A stretch of DNA of 64,000 nucleotides from an uncultured Bacteroidales bacterium (GTDB lineage: Bacteria; Bacteroidota; Bacteroidia; Bacteroidales; Paludibacteraceae), in NCBI GenBank assembly GCA_900542355.1, contig UQNE01000003.1, positions 5,001 to 69,000 on the forward strand, given 5' to 3'. The translations under genes were made by a program, and so were the position numbers. Of this stretch, positions 18,567-27,025 are shown one piece after another; the stretch's first letter is position 1, and each line of letters opens with the position of its first letter. Under the pieces are notes generated by a model. That model saw nothing but the letters and a program-made list of their open reading frames with translations, did no database searches and was not told where the DNA came from.

Positions 18567-18597
18567 TTGCATAATCTAGATATTTTTCCTACCTTTG
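18567..18597 (+). promoter_or_regulatory. tracrRNA promoter
   Basis: TTTG ending at 18569, 20 bp, then TACCTTTG at 18590-18597. Transcription should start around 18602-18605, a few bases before the anti-repeat. Confidence 0.8.
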
Positions 18598-18602
18598 CAG
18601 CA

Positions 18603-18690
18603 GATATTTGAAGGATATACACAATAAGGATTATTCCGTTGTGTAAACATCTGAGACGGGGCGTGCTTTTAAGTGCGTCTCTGCTTTTTT
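18603..18690 (+). ncRNA. tracrRNA
   Basis: About 88 nt. The anti-repeat at 18606-18624 (ATTTGAAGGATATACACAA) is identical to the + strand repeat end and so pairs perfectly with the 5' part of a minus-strand crRNA repeat. It runs directly into ATAAGG, the start of the nexus in II-C tracrRNAs; GGATTATTCC can form that small stem. A final hairpin (GAGACG at 18652-18657 with CGTCTC at 18676-18681) is followed by TTTTTT at 18685-18690 as terminator. It has its own promoter and lies beyond the array, not next to cas9. Confidence 0.88.
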
Positions 18691-18996
18691 ATCATATAAC
18701 AGTTCTTAAAGAGACAATTGACACTAATAGTGTTTATCTGCATTTTGTTTTTTATGTATTGGCAAAACTACAGTACAAATAAACATTGCTATCGGACATT
18801 ACAAATAAGGGTGGAATTATCCTTTGCCGTTCCTACTTCGGGCTGTTCTCTGCAATCCTATTCTCCCTTACCAACACATCTTGCACAAGTCCTCAATTAA
18901 TGGAGTATACACCCAAAAATGCAACAACATCGAATATATCTTCCCAAAACGCATTAGTACCACTATATCCTTCTCATAGACAGGTTGCAGACATAA
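18691..18996. other. intergenic region without recognised gene
   Basis: AT-rich sequence between tracrRNA and the tRNA terminator. A 96-codon frame at 18786-19076 would run through the tRNA gene antisense and shows no protein-like composition. I see no repeats or promoters here. Confidence 0.5.
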
Positions 18997-19029
18997 CAAA
19001 AAAACGACTCGCATTTCTGCAAGTCGTTC
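18997..19029 (-). terminator. terminator of tRNA-Val
   Basis: On the minus strand a hairpin of AACGACT/AGTCGTT arms is followed by a run of seven T. It lies directly after the tRNA 3' end. Confidence 0.8.
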
Positions 19030-19035
19030 TTTGTG

Positions 19036-19110
19036 TGGGCGTTTACGGATTCGAACCGCAGACCCTCTGCTTGTAAGGCAGATGCTCTAAACCAGCTGAG
19101 CTAAACGCCC
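19036..19110 (-). tRNA. tRNA-Val (anticodon TAC)
   Basis: 75 nt on the minus strand. Acceptor arms GGGCGTT and AACGCCC pair, the D-arm TAGCTCAGCTGG and T-arm GGTTCGAATCC are canonical, and the anticodon loop CTTACAA gives TAC, which reads GUA and other GUN codons. The 3' CCA is not encoded and must be added. Confidence 0.96.
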
Positions 19111-19159
19111 TTTTCATAGTGAAGAACCTCGTTAGGTAGTTCCTTTCCGAAAGCGAGTG

Positions 19160-19190
19160 CAAAGGTACTGCTTTTTTTTGAACCGTGCAA
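19160..19190 (-). promoter_or_regulatory. promoter of tRNA-Val
   Basis: On the minus strand TTG (complement of 19188-19190), 20 bp, TACCTTTG (complement of 19160-19167). It lies ~50 bp upstream of the mature tRNA and overlaps the end region of the neighbouring PAP2 gene. Confidence 0.78.
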
Positions 19191-19193
19191 ATT

Positions 19194-19901
19194 TTAGAGT
19201 GATTTTTTTTGAAAAAAATGCCATTTGTACCAATTTCTATATTGCCAACGGTGAAATACGATATAAAGCAACCCCGTAATAAGCAGTCCGACGCACATTC
19301 CGCCTAAGACATCGGCTGCAAAATGTTGCGACAAATAAATGCGTGAATAGCCGCCTAATGCTGCCAAAGCAAAACAAACTATCTGCCAAATAGCGGTCAG
19401 TGCATAGTATTTGGGCTTGTTGTTCGATTGATTGGCAAACCGCAGACGGAGCAAATCAGTGCCGATGATGCAGAGAGCAAAAAATAGGGCAAAGAAAGTG
19501 GTGGTATGCCCCGACGGAAAAGAATAGAAGCGGCTCATCTCCACGCCGTCCACCAATGGCAGGGGCGTATCAGGGTAGTTCTCCGCAAAATAAGTCAGTG
19601 GTCGCGGTGCATCGACTATGCGTTTTATGATTTGTGTTGCTAGTCCGGAAAGCAGGGTGCCGGCGAGGGTGAAGACTGCTGCACCTGTCTTGTAAAACAG
19701 CAAAGCAACGCAGACGAGATAGGGTACCCATTCGCCGATTTGGGTATAGTACCTAAATAGTGTATCGCGTGCGTGCGTGTGAGGCGAACATAGCAAAAGG
19801 TGCAGTTCTGCTTTTGGAACGCACACCAATGCCACGCTCAGAGCCACGATAAGCAGCGTGCATAGCGTGAGAAATAGTCCGTTTCGTCGTAGGAAATCCA
19901 T
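19194..19901 (-). CDS. PAP2-family membrane phosphatase
   Basis: A 235-residue membrane protein. The three phosphatase motifs are all present: KRIVDAPRP, SFPSGHTTT and SRIYLSQHFAADVLGG, with the catalytic His residues in the second and third. Hydrophobic helices surround them. I set the start at 19901 (MDFLRRNGLFLTLC), since codons upstream overlap the preceding gene. Likely substrates are lipid phosphates such as undecaprenyl pyrophosphate or phosphatidylglycerol phosphate; the sequence does not decide. It lies 11 bp behind the EamA transporter gene and is probably read with it. Confidence 0.85.
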   Translation of the reverse strand: MDFLRRNGLFLTLCTLLIVALSVALVCVPKAELHLLLCSPHTHARDTLFRYYTQIGEWVPYLVCVALLFYKTGAAVFTLAGTLLSGLATQIIKRIVDAPRPLTYFAENYPDTPLPLVDGVEMSRFYSFPSGHTTTFFALFFALCIIGTDLLRLRFANQSNNKPKYYALTAIWQIVCFALAALGGYSRIYLSQHFAADVLGGMCVGLLITGLLYIVFHRWQYRNWYKWHFFQKKSL

Positions 19902-19912
19902 ATCTGCGTGGG

Positions 19913-20797
19913 TCAGACTGTTTTGGCAGGTTGCTTGCGAGCAACAACGATAGTAACGGCGATCACAATCAGCGCGATACCGATGCAAGAACGGACGGTC
20001 AAGTGTTCGCCAAAGAGTGTCAGTCCTACCATCACGGCAGTGATAGGCTCCATCGCACCCAAGATAGCCGTTTGGGTGGAACCGATTCCTTGTATGGCGA
20101 GCGTGGTCAGCACAAGCGAAAGGGCTGTTGGGAAGAGTGCCGCACCAATGCTATACCCCCAGTGCAACCCCTGTGGCACCGCTATCTGCCAACGGCAGAG
20201 CAACAAGACGCCTAGCATCAGCGACCCGAACAGTAGTACATAAAAAGTAATCTTCGCCGAGGGCAAATGGGTGATATGCCCTTTGTTGATAAAGACCAGA
20301 TAGATAGCGTATGTGAGTGCCGAACCAAGCGAGAGCAGCACGCCCGCTATGCTGACATGCGTGTTGCCGTTTAGTTCACAAAGCACTCCTATGCCCACGC
20401 TGGCCAATGCTAAGCATCCCCATACTAGCGGTGCTACTCGCTCGTGAAAAACAAACGCCATCAGCACTGCGGTTACGATGGGATAGACAAAGAGAATCGT
20501 GCTTGCCAAACCGGCGTCCATATAGTTGTACGAGAGGTAAAGAAGCAGCGATGATAGTGCCATCACCGCACCCAAAAGGGCTATCTGAATCGCCTCTGCT
20601 TTGCTCAAGCGGAAGTCAATATGCCGACATAGCATCAGTACAGCCAACATCGGCACACTGAGCGCATACCGCCAAAACAGTACCGAAACGGAATCCATTC
20701 CGTCTTGGTAGAGCGGCAACGCAAACATAGGATTGAGGCCGTAGAACCCTGCGGCAAGAATACCAAAGAGGTAACCAACTGACTTTGAATGCAACAT
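19913..20797 (-). CDS. EamA/DMT-family transporter
   Basis: A 294-residue inner-membrane protein with ten predicted helices in two EamA repeats. The second repeat contains the usual pattern with Pro-Ile-Thr-Ala near residue 254 (GAMEPITAVMVGLTLFGE). The drug/metabolite family exports small metabolites or amino acids; the substrate cannot be predicted. It is first in a two-gene unit with the PAP2 phosphatase. Its promoter overlaps that of mnmE on the other strand. Confidence 0.82.
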   Translation of the reverse strand: MLHSKSVGYLFGILAAGFYGLNPMFALPLYQDGMDSVSVLFWRYALSVPMLAVLMLCRHIDFRLSKAEAIQIALLGAVMALSSLLLYLSYNYMDAGLASTILFVYPIVTAVLMAFVFHERVAPLVWGCLALASVGIGVLCELNGNTHVSIAGVLLSLGSALTYAIYLVFINKGHITHLPSAKITFYVLLFGSLMLGVLLLCRWQIAVPQGLHWGYSIGAALFPTALSLVLTTLAIQGIGSTQTAILGAMEPITAVMVGLTLFGEHLTVRSCIGIALIVIAVTIVVARKQPAKTV

Positions 20798-20817
20798 AGC
20801 AATCGACTAAAAACGCA

Positions 20818-20848
20818 CAAAAGTACTGCTAATTTTTGGATTGTGCAA
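20818..20848 (-). promoter_or_regulatory. promoter of the EamA-PAP2 unit
   Basis: Minus strand: TTG (complement of 20846-20848), 20 bp, TACTTTTG (complement of 20818-20825). Confidence 0.75.
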
Positions 20849-20855
20849 TACAAAA

Positions 20856-20886
20856 TTGCACAAGTCGGAAAAAAGCAGTAATTTTG
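20856..20886 (+). promoter_or_regulatory. promoter of mnmE
   Basis: TTG at 20856-20858, 20 bp, TAATTTTG at 20879-20886, only 20 bp before the mnmE ATG. Back to back with the EamA promoter; the two -33 boxes are 7 bp apart. Confidence 0.78.
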
Positions 20887-20905
20887 CTTTCCAATTTGCA
20901 TTCTG

Positions 20906-22246
20906 ATGGACACTATTTGCGCAATTTCTACTCCTTACGGCTGTGGCGGAATAGCCGTTGTTCGTGTGAGCGGCGATAAGGCTATTGCTCTGACTGACAG
21001 CCTGTTCCGTGGAAAAACATCTCTCCTGAGCGCCTCGGCGGGTACCTTCCGATTCGGGCATATCGAGCGTGGTGGGGAGATTCTGGATGAGGTGGTCGTG
21101 AGTATCTACCGTGCGCCGCATTCTTTCACGGGCGAAGATGTGGTGGAGATTAGTTGCCATGGCAGTCTGTATATCCAGCAAGAGTTGCTCCGATGGCTGA
21201 TAGAGGCAGGCTGTAGAATGGCCAAAGCAGGCGAGTTCACGCAGCGGGCTTTCCTCAATGGCAAGTTAGATTTGGCTGAGGCTGAGGCGGTCGCCGATCT
21301 GATTGCCTCGCAGTCGAAAGCAGAGAAAGACTTGGCACTCAGTCAGTTACGCGGTAGCGTCTCTTCCGAGTTGCAGCAACTCCGAGACCGATTGCTCCAT
21401 TTCACTTCGCTTGTCGAGTTAGAACTCGACTTCGCCGACCATGAGGAATTGGAGTTCGCCGACCGGGGGGAATTGACTGCCTTAGCGGCGGAGATTGCGC
21501 ATAAGTTGGAGCAACTCACACGCTCTTTCCAAACGGGCAACGCCATCCGAAATGGCGTTCCCGTGGCAATTGTGGGAGCAACTAATGCCGGCAAATCCAC
21601 CCTCCTCAACGCCCTTGTGGGCGAGCAACGAGCCATCGTGAGCGACATACGCGGTACAACGCGCGACACCATAGAAGATACGCTGATTATCAACGGCATA
21701 CTCTTCCGATTGATTGATACGGCAGGCATTCGCGACACGGCAGATGAGTTGGAAACCATGGGGATCGAGCGAAGCCGACAGGCTGCCGACAAGGCGCAGA
21801 TTATCGTGCAGGTCATCGATTCCACCGACCCGCAGACCGACCTTGAGGGCATCAACCTTGAGGGTAAGACCTTGCTGCAAGTGTGGAACAAAGCCGACCT
21901 GGCAACACCATCGGTTGGCGCATCAGACGCCACCGGCTCTCCGATAATGGTACTGTCTGCCAAGAGCGGTGAAGTGGATGTGTTGAGAGATACGCTGGCG
22001 CGTGTAGCGAGCGAACAGATGAATACAGGTGCTGTAACTATCAGTAATGCAAGGCATTACGAGGTGTTGATGCGGGCTTTGACTGCTATCAGACGAGTGC
22101 AACAAGGGCTGCAAGACGGTATCTCAGGCGAGTTTCTAAGTATGGACTTACAAGATTGCCTCAACGCACTCGGTGAGATAACCGGACAAATCACCTCACA
22201 AGAGGTACTCAATAATATATTCAGCCATTTCTGTATCGGCAAATAG
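20906..22246 (+). CDS. mnmE: tRNA-modifying GTPase MnmE
   Basis: A 446-residue protein that with MnmG installs the (carboxymethyl)aminomethyl group on U34 of certain tRNAs. The N-terminal domain starts MDTICAISTPYGCGGIAVVR and binds formyl-tetrahydrofolate. The inserted G domain shows GATNAGKST (G1), RGTTRDTIED (G2), DTAGIRDT (G3) and NKAD (G4). The C-terminus is the conserved FCIGK, whose Cys is needed for activity. Length is normal. It stands alone between its own promoter and a strong terminator. Confidence 0.97.
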   Translation: MDTICAISTPYGCGGIAVVRVSGDKAIALTDSLFRGKTSLLSASAGTFRFGHIERGGEILDEVVVSIYRAPHSFTGEDVVEISCHGSLYIQQELLRWLIEAGCRMAKAGEFTQRAFLNGKLDLAEAEAVADLIASQSKAEKDLALSQLRGSVSSELQQLRDRLLHFTSLVELELDFADHEELEFADRGELTALAAEIAHKLEQLTRSFQTGNAIRNGVPVAIVGATNAGKSTLLNALVGEQRAIVSDIRGTTRDTIEDTLIINGILFRLIDTAGIRDTADELETMGIERSRQAADKAQIIVQVIDSTDPQTDLEGINLEGKTLLQVWNKADLATPSVGASDATGSPIMVLSAKSGEVDVLRDTLARVASEQMNTGAVTISNARHYEVLMRALTAIRRVQQGLQDGISGEFLSMDLQDCLNALGEITGQITSQEVLNNIFSHFCIGK

Positions 22247-22263
22247 TGTGAACATACAATAGG

Positions 22264-22309
22264 AAAAGCCCCGATGTTGATGTCAGAATCAGCATCGGGG
22301 CTTTTCTTT
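22264..22309 (+). terminator. terminator of mnmE
   Basis: AAAAGCCCCGATG (22264-22276) pairs perfectly with CATCGGGGCTTTT (22293-22305); TTTT and further T follow. The A-run on the left also makes it usable from the opposite side. Confidence 0.9.
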
Positions 22310-22342
22310 TATGGAAGAGAGTATAGTTCTTGCCGTATCTCC

Positions 22343-22408
22343 GTCGAGTCTATACCGAGTCTTTAATAGGTGATTGATAGGTTATTAATAGGTGATTAAA
22401 CGGGTTAG
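22343..22408 (+). repeat. 11-bp phased direct repeat, locus 3
   Basis: Six units of 11 bp: GTCGAGTCTAT, ACCGAGTCTTT, AATAGGTGATT, GATAGGTTATT, AATAGGTGATT, AAACGGGTTAG. It joins the GAGNC type and the GGTGATT type in one array, as does the locus at 42113. Confidence 0.75.
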
Positions 22409-22424
22409 ACCAAGACACACACAA

Positions 22425-23214
22425 TCAGAGCGTTCTGCCAAAGAAAGTGGTAAGTTTATCTACCGCCGTATTGACATATTCGGGTACATAGTAGGTCTGG
22501 ATTATGTCGTGCGCCCGAGATGAGGAACAGTTCCTTGTCCTGCGTGCTGGTGGCGTGGCTGAAACACTGCTCCGTGAGGTAGAAAGTGTCAGCATTGCTG
22601 CCTGCTATCATCAGCAACGGTTGGTTGATGAGCGACATCCCTTCGTTGGCATCAAAGGCGCAGAGGTCGATAAGGCTGCTCTTGGTGTAGCGGAAAGTGG
22701 AGTTAGGATGGGCATGCGTCTGCAGGTAATAGACATACCCGTCGCGGTAGAGGTCGTAGGGCAACTTGGCAGCCTGCTCGGGCGTAACGCACGACCTATC
22801 ACCCACATACTCAGGCTGTTCGCCTTGTGCCTCCTTGGTGCGGGCAGCGCAGGCATCAGCCAATCGCTCTTGAATCTGATTGATTTGCGAGTCCATAAAA
22901 CCATTGCGGCGCACCAACCCGGTATTGAACATACTGAGCGTGGCAACGGCTCGGAAACGCTTGTCGGTCTGTGCTGCACGGAGGGTGTAACCGCCGCTTC
23001 CGCAGATACCTAAGACGCCTATGCGGTTAGCGTCCACGCCCGGGAACTGAGTCAAGATGTCGGCTGTGCGCCGGATGTCCTCTACACGGTTAGCAGGGCG
23101 ATCGGTGTTGCGCGGTTCGCCTTCGCTGGCACCTTGGTACGCTGCGTCAAAAGCGAGACAGATATAGCCTTTCTCCGCCATACGCTGGGCGTAAAGCCTT
23201 CCCTTTTGTACCAT
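22425..23214 (-). pseudogene. dienelactone-hydrolase-like alpha/beta hydrolase, truncated and frameshifted
   Basis: The readable frame (22456-23214) encodes the middle of a family of ~300-residue alpha/beta hydrolases: [20 protein letters not shown], then the nucleophile region [10 protein letters not shown], then [14 protein letters not shown]. Two defects are visible. The N-terminal ~80 residues that normally precede [13 protein letters not shown] are absent, and the sequence upstream of 23214 is non-coding and AT-rich. Near 22507 the frame shifts: the expected [12 protein letters not shown] is found only if two bases (CG) are restored, after which the frame runs to a TGA at 22425-22427 (TTFFGRTL). 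Both the start and the end are thus broken. Confidence 0.75.
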
Positions 23215-23342
23215 GCAAACACTAATTTAGTTTTTGGAGATTAACAGCCCCGTATAGTAGATGTTTTTGTAAAATTCTTGAATATATTATTGAATGTTTT
23301 TGTGTAAGGAATGTTTGGAAGTATCAATATGCATTACATGTC

Positions 23343-23420
23343 TAATTACATGGTAATTATATGTTTAATCGTCAATTAACCGTTAACGGAGAATAATGGG
23401 CGTCTATATGGTCTTTAATG
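23343..23420 (+). repeat. 11-bp phased direct repeat, locus 4 (AT type); long direct repeat copy A
   Basis: Units such as TAATTACATGG, TAATTATATGT, TTAATCGTCAA, TTAACCGTTAA in strict 11-bp steps, ending in CGGAGAATAATG. The first 67 bp (23343-23409) are identical to 25581-25647 on the other side of pfp. Confidence 0.85.
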
Positions 23421-23570
23421 GAGAAATCAGAGCAATTAACGGAGAATCACGGCATACACGGAACCGCGATGTACAATTTTGGTGCGTTAGCCCTGGCTCT
23501 CAATTCGTAATCTGCATTGTGCAAAACCTTTTTTTTCGTAAAAAGCCTGTCAAGAATCGTATTTTTTTTG

Positions 23571-23578
23571 TAACTTTG
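23571..23578 (+). promoter_or_regulatory. candidate promoter of pfp
   Basis: TAACTTTG box; the expected TTG 20 bp upstream is not clear (TGT at 23548-23550). Confidence 0.55.
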
Positions 23579-23614
23579 CGGCACAATTGCAATTAACAAA
23601 ACACATATACAACT

Positions 23615-25273
23615 ATGACTATGCAAAAAAGTCCTCTGCAGATTGCTCGCCAATCCTACAAGCCCAAAATGCCTGTAGCCTTGCAAGGTGCAGTTCGCCT
23701 CGTCGAAGGTGAGAAAACACAATCGGTTGCCGATCAGGCAGAAATCAAGGAATTGTTCCCGAATACTTATGGTCTGCCGGTTATTACAATGGAGCCTGCT
23801 CAGGGCGTGGATAAGGTCGCAGAACCATTCAATGTAGGTGTCATCCTCTCGGGTGGTCAAGCCCCCGGCGGACACAATGTCATCAGCGGTTTATACGATG
23901 GCCTCAAACTGCTCAATCCTGAGAATAAACTGTATGGCTTCTTGGGTGGCCCGAGCGGCCTCATCGAGGGCAAATATACCTTGCTGACAGGCGATGTTAT
24001 CGATGATTATCGCAACACTGGTGGTTTCGACATCATCGGTTCCGGCCGTACCAAACTCGAAGAGACTTGGCAGTTCGATAATGGTATCGAGATCTGCAAG
24101 AAACTCGGTATCAAGGCAATCGTGATTATCGGTGGTGATGACTCCAACACCAATGCCTGCGTCTTGGCTGAGTACTACCTCCAAAAGAAATGCGGTATCC
24201 AAGTCATTGGTTGCCCGAAGACTATCGATGGCGACCTCAAAAACGAGATGATTGAGACCTCTTTCGGTTTCGACACCGCCTGCAAGGTATATAGCGAGTT
24301 GATTGGTAACATTCAGCGTGATGCCAACTCGGCTAAGAAATACTGGCACTTCATCCGCCTTATGGGCCGTTCCGCAAGCCATATTGCCCTCGAATGCGCA
24401 CTCCAGAGCCAACCGAATATCTGCCTTATCTCCGAGGAGGTCGAGGCTAAGAACCTCACCCTCAACGACATCGTTGAGCAGATTGTCGAGGTCATCGTCG
24501 ATCGTGCCAACTCGGGGCTTAACTTCGGTACCGTGCTGATTCCCGAAGGCCTCATCGAGTTCATCCCCGCTATGCGTGTCCTCATTCAAGAGTTGAACGA
24601 CCTCTTGGCACAGAACGAAGAGTTCGCTTCTCTCGAGGGCGATGATGCTAAACGCGAGTATGTTAAGTCAATGCTTACTCCTGCTTCTTGCGAGTTGTAT
24701 CGCTCGCTGCCGAAGGGCATCGCACGCCAACTCACACTCGACCGCGACCCTCACGGAAATGTGATGGTCAGCCAAATCGAGACCGAGAAACTGCTTATCG
24801 AGATGGTTAGCAAACGCTTGGCACAACTCAAAGCCAACGGCACCTACAAAGGTAAGTTCAGTGCGCTCAACCACTTCTTCGGTTACGAGGGCCGCTGCGC
24901 TATCCCATCCAACTTCGATGCCGACTACTGCTATTCTATCGGTATGACGGCTGTTCACCTCATCGCTGCGGGCAAAACAGGCTATATGTCCCTCGTTCGC
25001 AACCTCACCAAACCTGCATCGGAGTGGATCGCTGGTGGTGTACCTATCACGATGATGATGAATATGGAGAAGCGCAATGGTAAGATGAAACCCGTTATCC
25101 AAAAAGCCCTCGTGGACTTGAATGGTGCGCCCTTCCTCTATCTCAAAGCACACCGCGCTGAGTGGGCAGATGCCAACACCAGTTACATCTACCCGGGACC
25201 GATCCAGTATTATGGTCCTACAGAGGTTTGCGACCAACCTACCCATACTCTCCGCTTAGAGCGTGAGAAATAA
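23615..25273 (+). CDS. pfp: diphosphate--fructose-6-phosphate 1-phosphotransferase
   Basis: A 552-residue PPi-dependent phosphofructokinase of the long type found in Bacteroidetes and plants. It converts fructose 6-phosphate and pyrophosphate reversibly to fructose 1,6-bisphosphate in glycolysis. The N-terminal [18 protein letters not shown] corresponds to the phosphate-binding loop, GGDDSNTNA carries the Asp that favours PPi over ATP, and CPKTIDGDL contains the catalytic TIDGD. The substrate-binding GYEGRC segment is present. It is a single gene with its own promoter and terminator, and is flanked by two 67-bp direct repeats. Confidence 0.95.
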   Translation: MTMQKSPLQIARQSYKPKMPVALQGAVRLVEGEKTQSVADQAEIKELFPNTYGLPVITMEPAQGVDKVAEPFNVGVILSGGQAPGGHNVISGLYDGLKLLNPENKLYGFLGGPSGLIEGKYTLLTGDVIDDYRNTGGFDIIGSGRTKLEETWQFDNGIEICKKLGIKAIVIIGGDDSNTNACVLAEYYLQKKCGIQVIGCPKTIDGDLKNEMIETSFGFDTACKVYSELIGNIQRDANSAKKYWHFIRLMGRSASHIALECALQSQPNICLISEEVEAKNLTLNDIVEQIVEVIVDRANSGLNFGTVLIPEGLIEFIPAMRVLIQELNDLLAQNEEFASLEGDDAKREYVKSMLTPASCELYRSLPKGIARQLTLDRDPHGNVMVSQIETEKLLIEMVSKRLAQLKANGTYKGKFSALNHFFGYEGRCAIPSNFDADYCYSIGMTAVHLIAAGKTGYMSLVRNLTKPASEWIAGGVPITMMMNMEKRNGKMKPVIQKALVDLNGAPFLYLKAHRAEWADANTSYIYPGPIQYYGPTEVCDQPTHTLRLEREK

Positions 25274-25315
25274 TAGCGTCAGAAGACAACACTTTGTATT
25301 TCATAATAATTAGAG

Positions 25316-25349
25316 AAAAATCGGCCGCCCGTGAGGGTAGCCGATTTTT
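25316..25349 (+). terminator. terminator of pfp
   Basis: AAAAATCGGC (25316-25325) pairs with GCCGATTTTT (25340-25349); bidirectional in form. Confidence 0.85.
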
Positions 25350-25432
25350 GTATAGAGAGCATTGGTCTTGCGGGGCAACCGTATCAAATCCGGAATGCTT
25401 TATCCGGCGCATAATGCATAATGATGAATGCG

Positions 25433-25476
25433 TAATTAATGGTCAATTATATGGTAATTAATGTTTCTAATGTCCC
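25433..25476 (+). repeat. 11-bp phased direct repeat, locus 5a
   Basis: TAATTAATGGT, CAATTATATGG, TAATTAATGTT, TCTAATGTCCC in 11-bp steps. Confidence 0.7.
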
Positions 25477-25486
25477 CGCTGTGCAA

Positions 25487-25518
25487 CATCCCCTCCTTTG
25501 GAGGGGCTTGGGGAGGTC
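25487..25518. repeat. GC-rich palindromic intergenic element, copy 1
   Basis: CCCCTCCTTTGGAGGGG is an inverted repeat, followed by CTTGGGGAGGTC. A second copy with the same flank lies at 40250-40280. Confidence 0.75.
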
Positions 25519-25580
25519 AATGGCATTTTATATGGCTTTTAATGGAGAACAAGAGCATTAGCGGGGCACCATGGCATGCA

Positions 25581-25647
25581 TAATTACATGGTAATTATAT
25601 GTTTAATCGTCAATTAACCGTTAACGGAGAATAATGGGCGTCTATAT
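25581..25647 (+). repeat. 67-bp direct repeat copy B (AT-type 11-bp array)
   Basis: Identical to 23343-23409 in the same orientation. The two copies flank pfp. Confidence 0.9.
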
Positions 25648-25748
25648 AGTTTTATATGGTCTTCAATGGAGAATCAGGACCATGTCAGAATGCTACGCAA
25701 TGCGCACTTTTGTTTGCATTTTGTTACCGAGTTCTTGAGCCGACTTTG

Positions 25749-25792
25749 TCGAACTTTTGTCGAAACCTCATCGAGACCTAAAGCCAACCTCC
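25749..25792 (+). repeat. 11-bp phased direct repeat, locus 6
   Basis: TCGAACTTTTG, TCGAAACCTCA, TCGAGACCTAA, AGCCAACCTCC: the same order of units as locus 1 at 7985-8028. Confidence 0.8.
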
Positions 25793-25830
25793 CAAAATAT
25801 CAAAATGCTCCCCAAAGGTCTGTTTCGCTA

Positions 25831-26982
25831 TCAAAGTGTATTGCCGTTCTCTTCCTGCTGTATCTCCTCCCGCCAGCCTTGCAGGTACTTGTAGAATGCC
25901 TCTGCATCGTCTGCGGGTGGCATAGTTTCTTTGAGCGAAACCACGGTCAGATAAAAGCGCAGATAGGTCTTCCCCGCAAACAGTGCTAAGTTGTTCCGCT
26001 TGTCGTGAACGCTTGTCTTGGCATACTTCCTTGGAACATAAACTCCTAGTCCCGCCGTCTCTTTGCCGTACTTAATCGTGTCATTTACAGGCCAATCCGT
26101 TCCCCACGAACCTAACAAAATACCGTCCGATAGGTCGATATATTCCTGCTCGTCCCGATAAATCGTTTGTCCGTCTGCGAGCATCGGGATGTCCTTGCGC
26201 CCCTTGTTCGGTATCAGTTGCACACCGGTGCAGAGGCTGTCCAATGCCTCCGAGAGAAATACCTCGCAGAGCATATCACGACGGTGCGCACATATCGTGT
26301 AGCGCACGGTCATATCCACGCTTTTCCCTTCGGTTTGCCAACCTTTTACGGCAATCTCCATCGCCGCTTTCTCCTTGTTCACCTTCGCTATCCGCTCCGT
26401 GCGGCTCTCCACCGGCTCGATATGCACCATCTTTCCATTCTTCCACGCCTTCACACTCCCTACGCCTACCGTACCGCTAACGCGCAGAATATCATCGCCG
26501 TAGCCGTCTGCTAACTGCTCATCGTTCGGGTACCAATACGATGTACCCAACTCCAAACGAGGCGTTTTCTTGGCATACACATCTATCGTCTGTTTCTTGT
26601 CGAAGTAGATTCGGTACGCCATCTTGTCCGACTCTATCGCTACACCGTGGTGGTGCAACTGGTGATAGGTGTCCACATCGGGCGTGGCGGTCCATTCTGT
26701 GATAGGTACGATATGCCGCGTCTGCCCCTCTGCCTCTATCGTTCGATACCCCGCCATGGCCGAATCGCTTTTCGACACACGCAACCACATCGATGCCCAT
26801 ACTTGCGGCATAACGCTGTCTTGTGGCTGACTTTCGCCTTGCGATATACCGACCTCGTGAACCGACTGAGCGTTCGTGGCAGGTTGCCCGCCTTTCTCAA
26901 TGCGATGATTGGTTGTTCCGCAAGAAACACACAGCGCACTGATAATCAGTGCGCTGCAAAAAAAATGAAGAGAGTTTTTCAT
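25831..26982 (-). CDS. DUF4861 lipoprotein, pectin-utilisation partner
   Basis: A 383-residue lipoprotein with signal peptide MKNSLHFFCSALIISALC and lipobox CVSCG. The body matches the DUF4861 family: HHHGVAIESDKMAYRIYFDK, then TPRLELGTSYWYPNDE, then ILLGSWGTDWPVNDT. Family members often sit in pectin or rhamnogalacturonan loci; the exact reaction is not known. It lies 43 bp behind the GH28 gene on the same strand, which supports a role in pectin breakdown at the cell surface. A perfect 25-bp palindrome (26932-26956) lies in its signal-peptide codons. Confidence 0.8.
   Translation of the reverse strand: MKNSLHFFCSALIISALCVSCGTTNHRIEKGGQPATNAQSVHEVGISQGESQPQDSVMPQVWASMWLRVSKSDSAMAGYRTIEAEGQTRHIVPITEWTATPDVDTYHQLHHHGVAIESDKMAYRIYFDKKQTIDVYAKKTPRLELGTSYWYPNDEQLADGYGDDILRVSGTVGVGSVKAWKNGKMVHIEPVESRTERIAKVNKEKAAMEIAVKGWQTEGKSVDMTVRYTICAHRRDMLCEVFLSEALDSLCTGVQLIPNKGRKDIPMLADGQTIYRDEQEYIDLSDGILLGSWGTDWPVNDTIKYGKETAGLGVYVPRKYAKTSVHDKRNNLALFAGKTYLRFYLTVVSLKETMPPADDAEAFYKYLQGWREEIQQEENGNTL
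26932..26956. repeat. perfect 12-bp inverted repeat in the start of the DUF4861 gene
   Basis: CAGCGCACTGAT and ATCAGTGCGCTG with one central A. It lies 26 to 50 bases inside the coding region. Confidence 0.8.
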
Positions 26983-27025
26983 TGGAAGAATAAGGTAAAA
27001 AAATTACCGACTACCTTTCAATAGC

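Larger units (their letters stand above)
23215..23614. other. intergenic region with repeats upstream of pfp
   Basis: 400 bp without a gene. It contains the AT-type 11-bp repeat locus (23343-23420) and, at 23571-23578, a TAACTTTG box 37 bp before pfp. Confidence 0.6.
25274..25830. other. repeat-rich intergenic region downstream of pfp
   Basis: 557 bp without a gene. In order: the pfp terminator, an AT-type 11-bp array (25433-25476), a GC-rich palindromic element (25487-25518), more 11-bp units (25528-25555), the 67-bp direct repeat copy B (25581-25647) and a GAGACC-type 11-bp array (25749-25792). Confidence 0.75.

Noticed and set aside
18786..19076. 96-codon open frame on the plus strand
   Set aside because: It runs through the tRNA-Val gene and its terminator antisense and resembles nothing.
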